The translations under genes and the position numbers were made by a program. From Eudorina sp. 2006-703-Eu-15 (taxonomy: Eukaryota; Chlorophyta; Chlorophyceae; Chlamydomonadales; Volvocaceae), in the NCBI GenBank assembly GCA_003117195.1, contig BDSI01000044.1, forward strand, positions 1 to 64,000: a stretch of 64,000 bases of DNA, written 5' to 3'. Positions 31,881 through 45,600 of this stretch are shown here, piece after piece. The notes under the pieces were generated by a model. That model was given only the letters and a program-made list of their open reading frames with translations. It was not told the DNA's origin and did not search any database. How positions within the stretch are numbered: position 1 is the first letter of the stretch; each line of letters starts with the position of its first letter.

Positions 31881-34612
31881 TCAGCAAAACGCCAGCTCCG
31901 CCGACGCAAACTTGGCCCCACAGAAGCGCGCCGGGGCATCTGGGCCGTGGCCGCTGCTGCCCGGGGCAGCACGGCCGCGGAGCATGACGATGGCCCGCCG
32001 TACACCCCGCGGTACGGCAGGCACCTCGTGCTCGAAGCGCTGCCAGGACCCGGGCGGCAGGTGCTCACACTCCCGGTACACCAGGTGGCGGCTGGGTCGC
32101 ATCACGAAGGACTGCAGGGAGGGGATGGCGTCGCCCGCGCCCGCCCCCGCCGTGGCGCCCCCGCCGGCGTCGCCGCTGCCGCCGCGGCCAGGGCCTTCAT
32201 CGAGCAGCAGTGCGACCGCGTACTCGGCCTCACAGTCCGACCTGCGGGGAGAGAGGCGCGCAAGGGAAAGGAGGTCTGCGCTGTGCATCGAGTAATGACA
32301 GGACAGGGACGGGGCAGTGCACAGGGTGGTGCGAAGGGCCTGCCCCTGCCCCTGCCCCCACTCGACCCCGGAAGCCCCAGGCGCCTCCGTTCCCTCCGTT
32401 CGCTGCCCCACCTGGCGCCCACGTGCACGCTCAGCCGCAGCCCCAGCTCCGCATCCAGCAGGTGGGCCGCCTGGGCCGCGGTCAGGCCCCGCCGCTGAAG
32501 CTCCCAGTCCAGGTCCACAATCTTAGGGAGGGAGGGAGGGAGCAGGGAGTATGTGGGGTGAGGAGAGGGACGGATGCACTCTAAGAGGCCTGGGGGATTC
32601 AAATGGCCCTTCAGGAAAGCATGCCCGCGCCCTTCCCTGTAGTTGTGAGGAAACCACTTTCAGCACACCGTGCAACCCACGGGCGTCCAGCCCCGCAGAT
32701 CGCCTCAGGTGTGGGTAGCTTCCGCTCCCTTCAGCTGCCGAGCGCGCACCTCATCTGCCCCGCCGGCCGCCGCCGCGCAGCGCCGCTTCTTCCTCCTCTT
32801 CCCCCTCCTCTTCCCCCTCCTCTTCCCCCTCCTCTTCCCCCCTCCCCCCTGACCCCCCGCCCACCTGCACCACCTCGGACCAGGTGCCCAGAGTCGCCAG
32901 GCAGCACGCCCCTCCACTCCGCGGCTGCACGCCCCCTTGCAACCGCCCATCCGCCGCGTTCCGCTCAGCGAGGGGCGGCTCCGCCCGCCGAGCCCCCGCC
33001 GCCGCTGCCTCCGCCTCCGCCGCCCCCGGCCCCGGCGTGCCTTCACCGTCCGCGGCTCCCCGCGCATCACGGACCGGCGCCGGTCCCCCTCGCCTCGCGA
33101 CCAGGTCGATAAGGCCCTTGAGAGCCCGGTGCATGTGCGGCACGAGGCGGCCGTTGCCGGGGTAAGGCAGCGGCGGCCCTGGGGGCGTTGCTGCCGGGAG
33201 ATCGGCGGCTCCGCCTGCTGCCGCGGCCGCAACGGCCTCTCCAGGGGCGGTGGCCATGCCCTGCGGCACCTCCTCCCAGGCCACCTCCTTGCCAGCGGAG
33301 GTATTGAGAACCTGATGGGGGGAACCCAGACGCAGGGGAGGTTCGGGTGCCGGCCGGCGGGTGGGGACAGGGAGATGGGGTGACGGGGACCGGGTGTGAG
33401 GGTGATGTATTGGAATAAGGGAACGCAGAACCGGGTGTTGGGTGCTCATCCGTCGCCGCGGGCGCGCCGCCAGTGGGATGCGTCCCTGCCTGACGCGTGA
33501 CAAAGAAGTGCCGCAAATCACGGCCATCCAGAACAGCGTGACGGGCATTTCTGTGCCGTCAGATCCGCCGCTTGGGAGTCCCTTCGCCCATTCACAGCAC
33601 GCTTTCGTCACTTCTGAATGTCTGTCGTTCTTTTCTCACCGAATGCAGTAGTATAATTAATGAAAATCCAGTGGACCCCGCAGTGGTTGGTCCCCTTCTC
33701 ACCCAGGCTGTGCGCTGCCAGCGGCTCCAGGGGCGCCACCTGCCGGAACCCAGGCTCCCGAGCGGCGGCAGGACCGCCGTGTTCTCCTCGCGCCGAAATC
33801 CCTGCAGCAAAGCCAGCGACACCGGCAGCAGGTCACCAGCCGAGAGCACCAGGGCCGGGGCAGGTAGGACATACGGCGATGGGGGAGGCGGCACTACGAC
33901 ACCGCCAGATGGACCGAAATCGTAGCGCAACCTCGCTAGGATTCCAGGGTGCAGAGCCGCGAGGTCGCCCTGCGGCTATGAGACAGCCTTGAGGCAAAGG
34001 CTTGTGCTACAGCGAAGGGACACGCACCGCATTGCGGAGGAAGTTGCGGCGGCAGAGGGCGAGGTGCAGGTGGGCTGGGCCCACGGCGGGGCCCTTCACC
34101 GCTAGCTCGCGCAGCTGGGCCTGTGGTGCAGGGTGAGGAGTGAGGCGGCGACTGGGGTCGGGCGTTACGCTGAGGTGTGGGGCCGTGCGTTGGACAGGGG
34201 CACGGGTGACTGGAGCGCTTGGACTTGCATGTCGCATGTGAGCGACAAACACCGTGAGTTTTACTTCGGTTATAGTACAGAACAGGCAGCTGTGGGTTGC
34301 CGTCAGTGTCTGGTGCTATGACAGTGATCGATGTGTCTCGATAACAGATGATAATTAATATGGAGTGGCCTCCAGAACTATTGCCCGGGCACTTACAAGC
34401 AGCGGAGGTGACATCCTGTACCGCCAGGCGTGCACGTCGCAAGCCGCATCGCGCCAGGCCCGACAAATCAAGGAGCCGGTTCGTGCCATTGTCTCTGTGT
34501 CTAGGAATTGCATAACTGCATGGATTAATTCGTCTGGGAGCTGCGCCAACGTCGTTGAGGAGTTTTCAGCAACCTTATCGCTCGTATAGCCCTCACCACT
34601 TATATACATCAT
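31881..34612 (-). CDS. F-box protein with FBA-like domain (FBXO2/6-type)
   Basis: Exon 1 (34,397-34,612) encodes an N-terminal F-box: LAQLPDELIHAVMQFLD, then GSLICRAWRDAACDVHAWR. Later exons are 34,028-34,120, an exon starting at 33,969, 32,865-33,311, 32,412-32,521 and 31,881-32,241. HLALCRRNFLRNA resembles the linker before the FBA domain of FBXO2/FBXO6. IVDLDWELQRRGL, SDCEAEYAVALLLDEG and GSWQRFEHEVPAVPRGVRRA follow the FBA beta-sandwich pattern. In animals such proteins are SCF ubiquitin-ligase adaptors, some binding N-glycans; the glycan-contact residues are not evident here. Exon 4 adds an Ala/Gly-rich insert. The frame through the exon starting at 33,969 is uncertain: LHPGILARLRYDFGPSGG is clear but its 3' junction is not. 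Intact where copy 1 is broken. Confidence 0.75.
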
Positions 34613-36579
34613 GATTGACAACAGCAACGTTAAAAAAGTGCAGACCCGCTGTTTCAAGAGGCAAGCAAATACGATTACGGGTAACAATCAAAGGATGTGA
34701 CAGTCTGTGGGCTAATAAGCAAATATAAGGACGCATTTATTTGTCCTTGTGTCCTGATGCGTCGTGCACGCGAGCTGGCAAAGAAGGTAAGAAGCTGCTT
34801 CCAACACGATGGAAGGTGGCAGTTGCATCTATCCCGCACGGGCATTGCGGCATAGAACAGTTTTAATTTCTCAAACACCACAATAAAAACACTTGATCAT
34901 CACATTCTCTTGCAAAACAATTTGCAGATGCGGTCATAGTGGGGCATTAGTAAAGTTGACAATTCCACGGGAAATATTGCGCAGGACTGCAATCACTGCA
35001 TCGAAAGCATACTGAGGATTGAAATACCTTTATATGCATAATATCTAGGATAACTTGTGGGTTACGATGTATTTACTAGTTGCACCGTCGGGGCCTGTAG
35101 AAATGCATTCCGATAGGGATGTGAACTTACGGGTCGCAAGGAGGACGCCTGCAAGGAGGACGCCTGCAAGTAAATAATTGGTATATGCGAAACTCCCCGG
35201 CACCGCCACCGACGTCGGCCCGCCGACGCTGTTGGCGCTGCCCAGCGCCGAAGGCAGCACCCCGCCGCCTCCGGCACCGGCACTCCGCCGCAAGGGGCAC
35301 TAGCAACCGGCAATCGCACACGCTGCCTCAGGAGAGACTCATACCAGGCAGCACACCAGTCTGCCGGCCCCCTTCCCCAATTTTCGGCTTTTGAACCCTC
35401 GTTCTCGCATTGCCTATGGACGGGATCAAGCCTGGTGGGGCTATTATCGTGCTCTCCATACAATCTCGATTCCCCCCGCCATGTGATTCGGCGGGTCTGG
35501 CGCGGTTTCCAGAAGAGGCAATCCTGGCGCACTGGCGACCTGGCGTGTTGGCCGGTATGGCTGCATGAACCTACCACCACCACCACCACCGGGTGATGGA
35601 GGATGGGTGCGCAGTCCTTGGTAGGGGCTGATGAGATGAGGCGCCTACGAGCTATCCGCGTGCCGTACACATGCATGCAAGCAGGGCACGGCCATACCTT
35701 GTATCTATCCACCGATTGCCGTATACCTTCGTACACAATCTGAAGACATCGACGTACATAGCTTTCCGGCGTGTGCGACCATCACACCGCCCAGGTGGCC
35801 TCATCGCCCCGGACGGGTCGAACTGAGGGGGCGATGGGGAGGCGATGCCTCGAGGTGCCGTACAAACTAACAACAGAACCGCGCCATCGAGCCGCCCGTT
35901 GCACACTGCGCAGCCCCGACGAAAACACCAGCAGCACGCTTCGCTGTCTGCAGTACTCAGTGCTGTGACTCGTCCGAAACATCAGGCCCACATGACTGTA
36001 CGAAAGAGAAACCGATCCGCGTCAGTGTGTACCCGCCGTTGGACATCGCCTCCCCATCCCCATCTATCTGCCGTACACAAGGGGGCTTCAATTGCCACCA
36101 TCTGTGCTGCCTGCGAACACTCTTGCCCGTCCATCACGCGCCCCGTCACCTCCACCACTGCCGTACCTACGCCGTCACCGAGTTGGCATCATGGCGTACT
36201 GCGGCCGCTCCTCCCGGCCGATGGCACCCGGAGGATCGCGAACCTATCAGGCGGAGGTCGGCTGCGTGTCCGCCGCCGGCCGTCCCTGAACATCATCCTT
36301 TTCGTTGATCGCGTCCACGCAATGGCCGACAACGCAATGGCTCTGGCTGCTGCGCATCGGTCGCCAAGCCGAAGTGGGTGTTCCACTGGACGGCTGACGG
36401 CTGACGGCTGTTGGCATCTCGTTGGCATCTCGCTGGCATCTCGCTGGCATCTCGCTGGCATCTCGCTCAAGTTTGGGCCCTATCCCACCTCAACCTAACC
36501 TAACCTAACCTATCCCACACTATCCTATCAGCTAACACACCTCCGGTTCCTATCCCACCCTATCCCACACTACTTACTA
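34613..36579. other. Intergenic region, no gene supported
   Basis: The first 0.39 kb is the shared upstream region of the F-box gene. 35,000-36,400 has mixed composition without a convincing frame. 36,415-36,470 has five GGCATCTCGCT units, and 36,480-36,575 has CCTAACC and CCTATCCCAC repeats just below the end of the Gemin5-like gene. Confidence 0.5.
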
Positions 36580-39500
36580 TCAAACCCCCGGGTCCCCCCT
36601 GCCCAGCCCCGCAATCACCTGCCCCGCCTCCCACTCCAAGCCCGCCCGCTGGAACGCAGCCGCCGCCCCCCGCACATCCCCCACCGCCGCGAGCGCCAGC
36701 GCCGCCTCCGTGGCCCCGCCTGCCGCCTCCATGTGCCCCGCGTACAGCCGCGCCGCGGCCTCCCACGTCGCCCTCCCGCCCGCGGCCGCCAGCGCCACCA
36801 CGTCCGCGCTCATCATACCCTCCGCGCCCGCCGCCACGCCCAGCGCACCACCCACGTCGCCCTCCCACATCGCCGACACGAACTGCAGCTCCTCCGGCAG
36901 CTGCTGCTGCTGCCGCTGCCCCTCCCCCTCCCCCTCCGGATGCGGCTGGTGTTGCTGATGCGGCAGGGACTCCTGCGACGTCCTCCGCACATCGTGCAGT
37001 AGCAGCTGCTGCACCTGCGCCTCCAACTGCGCCCGCGCGGCTGCCCCCAGGCCCCGCTGCGGCAGCGGCTGATGGGACACCGGCGCGGCCGCGTCGACAA
37101 CCGGCCCCGCATCCACCTCCTCCACCTCACCGGTCCTATCCAGCTCCGCTGCGTGGACGTGCGTGTGACGGGTATTCGCTGACCGGTGCACGGCAGCCGC
37201 ACGTCCTGCGGGGATACCCTCGCTGCCGCCGCCGCCGCCATCGGCCCCGTCACCACCGCCACCGACGGGTTGCGGATGTGGTGGCCCCGTGGGGTACATG
37301 GCCTCCGCCAGCTGCAAGATCAGTCGGTGCGCCGCGGCGGCCACCTCCGGCTGGCGCAGGTCGGGCAGGTCGGGCAGCAGCGGCCGCGCGGCGGCGGCCG
37401 GGGGCCTGCGGCCGCGGCGGATCCGGCCCGGCGGCGTCGGCTCCACCAGCCGCTGCGGCGGAGCCGCCGCCGCCGCCTGCGCCGCCGCCGCCACCGCTGC
37501 CGTGACCTGTCCTGACGGAGCAGCAGCGGAGGCTGCTGAGGTTGCGGACCCCGCGGCGTCCCGAGTGCCGGGGCATGGCTCCCCAGTCAGGCCCTCCTCC
37601 AGAGCTCGGCCCGCGGGGCCGACTGGGTCAGTAGCAGCAGCACCAGCAGCCGACGGACCTCCTCCATCACCCACCTGGGGGGTCGGCTCAGTGGTGTCCA
37701 TATTGAGGGCGGTGCTGGCGGCGGCGGCGGCGGCGCTAAGGCCGCTGCTGAAGCTGCGGGCACGCGGGAGGCGGTCGTCCGCATCAGGTCCAGCGGCTGC
37801 CGCGACCGCCGCCGCTGTCGGTGCCGTACTCGGTACGGGCGCGGCCGCGTTGGCGATGGCGGCGGCGGAGCCGCCACCGCCGCCGGCAGCAGCCTCCCGC
37901 GGGTCTGTCACGGCTGCCGCCGCCGGCTGCTGCTGCAGCGGCTGAGGCGGCTGCTGTGGCTGCTGTCGCTTCGTCGCCTCCCCCTCCCAGTCCTGCAGCT
38001 GCCTGCTCTCCAGCCGCCAGCACCGAACGCTCTGGTCGCGGGCCCCACTGAACAGCAGCCACACGGAGGAGCCCAGCCGCCCCACCACCACCCCCGGGAC
38101 AGCAGCCGGGCGGTGGGTCCCTTCACCACCGCCAGGCCCGTAGCCCTGCGCCTGCGCCTGCTGCTCCGCCTGCCCCTGCCTCTGCCCCTGCCCCTGCCCC
38201 TGCCCCTGCCCTGCCCCTGCCCTGCCCCTGCCCCTGCCCCTGCCCCTGCCCCTGCCCTGCCCCTGCCCCTGCCCCTGCCCCTGCCCTGCCCCTGCCCCTG
38301 CCCCTGCCCCTGCCCCTGCCCCTGCCCCTGCCCCTGCCCCTGCCCCTGCCCCTGCCCCGGTGTTCGTGGTTCCGGTTCCGGTTCCGGTTCCAGTTGCAAT
38401 CGCTGCTGCGGCTGTGCCTGTATCTGTCCGGCATGCGCGTCCGATGTCGGAGGTGCGTCGTAGTCCTTGAGACGTGGCCGCTGCGTCACCGTCGCCACCT
38501 TGCGCAGCCCCCTGGGGGGCACCCGCACCGCACACAGGGAGGTGATGGAGTCGAGGTGGCCGTGGTGGCCGCCCGGGCCCAGGGTCCGCAGCCGCACCGC
38601 TGACAGCGCCTCCGCAGGCTGAGCCCCGGCAGGCTGAGCCCCCGCACCGACGCCTGGCGCCCGGACCCGCGCCGCGGCCGCGGCCGCACGCTCCGCTTCC
38701 GCCGCTGTCCCCACCGGATTGGATGCTGATCGGTGAGCGGCCTGTACAGCCTCCGCCTCCGACGGGTCGGATGGAGCCGCAGGCCGTACGGCTGCATCGA
38801 TGGCGGCGCTCGGCCGCCGTACGGTCCATAGCTGCACGCCGCCGTCGTCGGCGCCCACCGCCAGACATGTACGGCCCACCCAGCAGCCGCCCACCAGATG
38901 TCGAGCATCGGAGGCGAAACTCGCGAGCGCTGGGAGGCCGCCGGGAGGGGCGGCGGCTGCAGCCGACAGGCCGCCGCGGCTGTACGGCGGCACGCCGTAC
39001 ACAGCGACCGAGTTCCGGCCGCACAGCGCCGCCAGCAGGGCCACCCCATCCTTGCCGCCGTCTTGCACTCGGCTGTCGTCGATCCGGCGGCCGCCTCCGC
39101 CGCCACCGCCGCCGTCGCCGTCATCATCGTCGTCGTCAGTGCCGTCCCCTTCATCCGCCCAGAACAGCGACCGGGTTTCCTGCAGTCCGCTGCCCACCGC
39201 CACCACCCGCCAGGTGGCCCCGCCGCGGCCACCCGTTGGTGCCGCTGGTCCTGCTGCTACTGCCGCCCCTGCAGCTGGCGCCGCCAGCGGCTGCAGCGGC
39301 TGCTGCTCAGCCACCAGCAGCTGACCGCCGGGCCCCACATAGCCGGCCGCGGATGTAGCTGAGGCTGCGGGTGCTGCTGCCGCACCGCCGCCTGCCCCGC
39401 CCCCGCTGAAAGCGACCGCGAGCCAGCCCCGCTCCGGATGTACCGCCACCGCCGTCACGGGCAGGTCCCCGCCGCTGCGGCCGCCACCGCCGCCGCCGCC

Positions 39501-42500
39501 GCCGCCACCTCCACCGCTGTTGGGGTGCTGTTGGTGACGCTGGTGCGAGTGGCTTTGGTGCAGTGAGGGATGGGCGGGGTGGGAGGGGGTATTGGCCGCC
39601 GCTGCACCTGCACCCGGGGGGGCCCGGGCCGCGGTGCCCGGGGGCGCGGAGGCGGCTCCAGGGGCGCTGTCAGTCGTCGCCGCCCCCTGGGCCAGCAGAG
39701 ACTGCAGCTGCGCGCCAACCTGCGAGAGGGGCGGAGGTTCGGGCGGGGCTCATTTCTGTGCGTAGTGATCTCGGTGCCCAGCTTCGGTCCCCACGCGCGG
39801 AAAGTTACCGTACAATGGTGGGTGCGTACGGCAAAGCACTTACGTCCACGGGTTTGGCGTGCACCAGGGAGGGTCCCAGACCCGGCTCGGCGGCGTCCGC
39901 GTCCAGGGAGGGGCCCGGCCAGCGCAGCAGCCTGCCCTCGCCGCCGCAGCTCAGCAGGAAGAACCCGCCCGACTCGGGCCACGACGACGGAACACACGGG
40001 GATGTGGCACCGGGCGCCCCCGCCGGCGGCTTTGGCCCCGCGGGCCCTGCGGCCTGCGCACCTGCCCCGCTACACCGGCCGCCGCCGCCGCGACCGCCAC
40101 CGCGGCCGCGGCCGCCGCCGCCGGCCCCACCCGCACCGCCCCCACGTCCCCGCTGCTGCTGCTGCGGCTGCTGCTCCCGGCTTGGATGCTGCGGCGCCGT
40201 CGCCGACCCCCCGGGTGCTCCCCCTGGCCCTGCATCCGCAGCGCCGGAAGGTTGAGGCCCCTCCGTCCGCATCCCCGTCGCAGTCGCCGCCGCAGCCGCC
40301 AGCCCCTCCCGCTGACGTCCCTCCGCATCAGCGGCACTGCCCACCGGGGCGCCTGCCGCCGCGTCTCCCCGCCGCGCCGCCAGCTGAAGGCCACACGACG
40401 GCTCCTCGCCGCCGCCTCGGCCGCCCCGCCCCGGTCCCACCTGCAACCCCGCCCGCCCCCGGCCTCGGAACCCCGAGCCCGCGGCACCGGACGGACCGCG
40501 GCTGACTGCGAACGACGGCACATGGCTGCCGGCGCCGCCGGCGCCCGCTGCGGTGCCGCCCGTCAACCCCCCGCTGACGGCTCCTTCACAGCCCGGGGGG
40601 TGCCCCCGACCGGCGTCGGAGGAGTCGCCTGCGCCACCCGTGGCGCTACCAGCGGTGGCAGTGGCGGCGGCCGCGGCAGACTGTCCCTGACTCAGTCGGT
40701 GGGCCGCTCGCGCCGCTGACCAGGAGCTTCTCTGGGGGGGCCCCAGCTGGCTGGGCTGATGCGGTGGAGCTTGATTGTGTTGATGGTGCGGCGGCGGCGA
40801 CGTTGCGGTGGAGGCGTCGATGGTCGGGGCAGGCTGAGGTGGCGGTAGTGCTGGCGCCCGCGGCCCTTGCTGGGCTGGTGGCTCGGGGTTCTGTGGTTCC
40901 GGTGGAGGTGGCAGCGGCGGCGATGGGGGAGGCGGCAGCGGGGCAGGCGGCGGCGGGGGCGGAGGCGGAGGCGGAGGCGCAGCCCCTGTCGGTAGCTCGC
41001 CGCTGCTGGCCTCATCCGGGGCGGCGGCAGGCTGCTCGCCCACATCCGCTCCCTCCGTCGGTCCAACGTTCTGCCCGCATGCGCTCGGCGCCGGTTTGGG
41101 GGTCCGCGAGGGCCCCCCGCGAATGTGTGAGGTGCTGCCGGCCACGGCGGCGTTGGTCCGGGCCCTTGAGTTGGGCCCCGTCGCGGCGGTGGGGGCAGCC
41201 GCCACGGCACCAGCACCCGCAGCTGGCGCAGCCGCGGGCGGGGCCGCCATCCACACCAGCTGCGTCACCGGCCCCGAGTGCCGTACATTGAAGACGCGGG
41301 AGAACTGCGCTCGCACGTCCATGAGTCCCACACTGCCGTCCGCGCAGCCGAACGCCAGGTAGCCTGATGAGGCCACATGCACCCACGGCGAGGGCGAGGG
41401 CGAGGACCCGGGTGAGGGTGAGGGCTAGGGCGGCCTACTCCAGGCCGTGGGAGGGCTGCTCGCCTCCAGTGACCCCTTTACAGAGGGCAGCCCAACCCAA
41501 CCCAGACGCCCCCGCGCACTGGTGGCACGTTGGACACTGCCTAATCTGAGGAGGCCCGTACTACTGGCCCTCCCCGGGCACCCCGTCCTTTGGCCCTTTC
41601 GTCCTGTGCCCCTGCCCCTGGCCCTCCCTGCCCCTGGCCTGCGGGAGCACACTCACGGGAATCCACCGGGTGCCAGGCCACACTGACCACCTGCGGGCAG
41701 GGCAGGGCAGGGCAGGGCAGGGCAGGGCAGGGCAGGGCAGGGCAGGGCAGGGCAGGGCAGGGCAGGGCAGGGCAGGGCAGGGCAGGGCAGGGCAGGGCAG
41801 GGCAGGGCAGGGCAGGGCAGGGCAGGGCAGGGCAGGGCAGGGCAGGTAAATTGGTAGACATCTTTATAAGGGGAGGGAGGGCAGGGAGGGGAGGGAGGGG
41901 AGGTGAAGGGGTAGGAGGGTGCATACGATAACGCTGCGACCGCTGCGACCGCGGCCGATGTTCCAACTGAGGATGTTCGCCCGCGGGTCGGCCCACCAGG
42001 ACCCCGCACTCCCCGCACATGCGGGCACGGGGGCACCGGCCCGGTGGCCCATCCTGTCACCTGCCACGCAGACGCCTATGCCAATCCACCTCCCTACCTC
42101 CCCACCTTCCTACCTCCCCACCTCCCTACCTCCCCACCTTCCTACCTCCCCACCTCCCTACCTCCCCACCTCCCTACTTCCCCACCCACTGCCAACCCGC
42201 AGCCGCTCCCGCATGTCCCCGGTCAGGTCATGGTGGGTTTGTTTGCTCGACTGCTCCTGACCCACGGGACACCCCTCACCTGGTCTCTAACATCCTTCCA
42301 CAGCAAGGCGCTGGGCCAGGGCCCCTCGGGACCGCCCTCGACCCCTCCCGCGTCGCATCCGCCGCCGCCGCCCCCTCCGCCGCCGCCAGCTGCGGCCTTG
42401 CCGCCCCGCTTGACGCGGCCGCCACCCTCCGAGGCTGCGGAGGGGGCCGAGCTGGACAGACTCGCCCAGCTGGCCTCGCTGTCCGGGGGCTCGTGGTCCG

Positions 42501-42578
42501 ATCCGGGTGCCTCGGTATGCGGCCGCGAGGGTGAGGCAGCTGCCCCTACCTCCTCCACTCCACCTTGTGGCTGCAGCA

Positions 42579-42609
<31 letters not shown>

Positions 42610-45600
42610 GGCATGGTCGCCTCCATTCCCCGATGCCTCTCCCAGTCCCGGCTCCTGTCGCTGCTTCCGCAGCCGCGCAACGCCATCTGTTGCACTCGCC
42701 TCCGGTGCGTCTGGCAGCGCTGCATCAGCAGCAGTAGCATCCGAAGCATTAGCAGCAGTAACAGCAGTAGCATCCGAAGAAGTAGCAGCGGCGGCAGCCA
42801 TGCCGGCCGTGGGTACGGTGGTGGTGGTCTGCTCTCCGGGCTGGTCGTGCTGAGGTAGCTGGTGTGGTAGCTGGTGCGGCTGCGGTTGCTGCGGGCCCGA
42901 CACGGACGGCCGGTGTTGTTGTTGGAGGTGTTGGCGCCTGGGGATGCTGGGCAGCAGGGACCCATGGGTCACTGCCACGGTCCGCAGTGTGCGGTCACCG
43001 CAGCCCACAGCCAGGACGCCCGGCCAGCGGCCTGCAGGGGAGGGGCGCGAGCGCAGGGGAGGGGAGCGTACAGGCGTTGCGACTTGCTTGCTGCCAACTG
43101 GAACTGCGCTGCTGACCGCCAGGGCAAAGGTCCGGTGGCAAAGGTCCGGATGGACTGTACCCGGAATGGATCTCCAGCGATGTGACGATCACGAGCGAGG
43201 GCACGAGATGAGAGGGGTTCGGAGAGCAAGTGGGTAGCGAGGTTGGCTCGCAAGCCGCCGCCCGATACGGAAATGCCCACAAAATCACGAGGCGCGATGC
43301 CTGGGAGAGCTCACGTAGATAGGTAGGCAGTCAGTTGAGGTGTACCGAGATGCTGCGGCCACGTCTCCAAACAACGGACGAGCTTACCTCCGCACGCCGT
43401 CCGTCCCTTCCCTGGACTTCTCGGGTGCTCACCTCCCACCTGCAGCGCATGCGGGTAGCCGCCCAGCCCCAGCAGCCGCCACCACACGCTGCCGCCGCGC
43501 GGCTGCACCGCCCCGCTCGCCGCGGCTGCGGCCGCCTCCGCACCACCGCCCTCCCGCCGCCCCGGCTGCGGCTGCGGCTGCCCCAGGTCCAGGTCAGTGA
43601 CCAGGAGGCTGCGGTCCTGGGAGGCGGTCACCAGCCGGATACGCAGCGGAGGCGGCGCCGGGGCACCCGCAGAGGAGCCGGGGCTTGGGCCGCTCGCTTC
43701 GGGTTCCCGGGGGGGTCCATCCGGGGGTGGAGAGGCACTCTCCGGCGGCGCAGCCGCCGGGGATGCAGGCCCCGTCGCCGCTGCTGCCGCCGCGGCCGCT
43801 GCTTCCGAGTCCCCGGTGTCGTACTGCTGCTGCTGCCGCGGCGGCGGCTCGGAAGTGGACTGCTGCTGCTGCTGCTGCTCGGGTGAAGAGAAAGATGGCT
43901 CGGCGGTAGCGGCGGCAGCAGCGGCGGGAGAAGGACCCGGGGGCTGCGATGGCGCCGGCTCCGTCGGCGGCAGTGCCGCCGCACCGCCGCGGCTGGCGAC
44001 GGCATCGGACGGCACCCGCATCGCGTGCAGCGCGAACACGGTGCGGCTGTGGTGCTTGAGGCGGGCGGCGAGGACGGCCTTGCCGGTGGCTGGGATGTCC
44101 AGCGTGTTGAGGCGGGAGGGAAGGGGAGGGGACGGGAGGGCAAGCGGGGACGAGGACGGGGACGTCGCACAAGCCCGCACCGGGTGATGGAGGTCTGCCC
44201 CAGTGAGATGTGGAGAGCAGGTAAAACACGATCAGTGCGGTCCCAAGCAGCCCACCTGGAGGCGGCCTTCCTACACTATGTCAACGCAGACGCACGTAAC
44301 AAACAGCCTCCGGGGGTACGTCCTCCGCGCCAACATGCTTCGCCGACTCCCGCTCTCTCTGTGTGTGAATTCGATGTGCCAGTATGCATCGCTTCCAGAC
44401 TAGTTTGGGTTTTGGGTTACTTTTCCCGCCTCGTCACGCCCCCTCCCCCCCTGTCCCATGATTGCCCGGCGACATGCCCCCCGGAGCCAGGCCCCGTGGG
44501 CACCCAGTGACTCACCCAGTGACACGGTGTACAGCAGCACGTGGCCCCAGGGAGCCGCCATTACTACCACAAGCTCTGCACCGCCGCCATGTGGGTCGCA
44601 GCCCGGCAGCAACGCCGCGGGCACCCAGGTGCGCCGGGAGCCGCTGCCACCACCGGGGCCGGCTTGCTGCGCGCCCTGAGGCGCCGGCGGCAGGCGCACC
44701 ACCGCCATGGGCTGTGGCGGTGGCGGCGTCGCCCCCGCCGCCGTCAACGCCGCGGCGGCCTTCATCCCTGGGAAACTCCAGACCTGCAAGTGGACGTGTG
44801 CATGGCTGGCTCAAACATCAGCTCCCCTGCCTCCCGCGGCCATGCCACGGGCCCCAATCAGGGGAGTGAAAGCACAGCCTCCGACCAACAACGCGGCCTT
44901 CTCGGCCGCAACATGTCATGTGCTGGGAGGCTTCCCGGCCTGATCCCCCGTGGGTGGGGCGGGGTGTCCCCCTTGTCGCGCCATCACTCCACTGGAGGGA
45001 GTTGGCTCCTATGGCATACCCCAACCGCCCTCCGCCCCCCCCGGCCCCCGCAAGCCACACCTTGGCCAGTCCATCCTCGCCGCTGCTCAGCAGCCACAGG
45101 TCAGGAGGGGCGGCCCCCTCCGAGTCCGATGATGCGCGAGGGGCCTCCGGCTCCGTGCCGCCGTCCTCTCCCACCGCCCTGGCACCCGTGCGAGGCAACA
45201 CAGGGCTGCCGGCGTCCCGCGTCACCCGCTGTGTGCCGCCGCTGCCCGCGCCTATAAGGTACGGCAGCGCAGCGAGCTGTAGCGACTGTACGGCGCTCCG
45301 GTGCGCTTGAGCTACGGTGAGGACCACCTGCCCCGCCGCTACGTCCACGACCCGGATGCTCCCGTCCGCGAGTCCTGCGATTACAACTGACCCGGGCCTG
45401 GAGACGGAGGAGGGCGTGCTGCAGGCGGCGAGGCAGACCACGCGGGCTGGCAGCAGACAGCCTGGCGAGTGACCCACGGGTCGCCGGGTGCCGTTCTCGG
45501 GCACCCACAGCGTCAAGCCGCCCTTGGCGTCGCCGGCGATGAACTCCGCGGGCGAGCTGCGGGGCGGGGGCCATAGATGCCCACATTAGACATTAGACAT

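Larger units (their letters stand above)
29018..34998 (+). repeat. Segmental duplication, copy 2
   Basis: This is the uninterrupted copy of the block at 1-10,129. It gives the empty-site sequence for both DNA-element insertions in copy 1: around 31,640-31,665 for element A and around 34,630-34,645 for element B. Its two genes keep open frames across the places where copy 1 is frameshifted. Confidence 0.93.

Noticed and set aside
32705..32790. Extra exon between F-box gene exons ending 32,865 and starting 32,521
   Set aside because: In the phase required it stops after seven codons; joining 32,865 directly to 32,521 keeps a good frame.
36480..36575. CCTAACC repeats as interstitial telomere
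   Set aside because: The unit is not the TTTTAGGG type used by Chlamydomonas and it grades into CCTATCCCAC repeats.
36710..39362. Several long Ala/Pro-rich plus-strand open frames
   Set aside because: They are antisense shadows of the GC-rich Gemin5-like exon, which has family motifs and consistent splice phases.
41540..42020. Open frames with C-P-A-L and A-G-Q-G repeats
   Set aside because: They arise from the GGGCA array in Gemin5-like intron 7.
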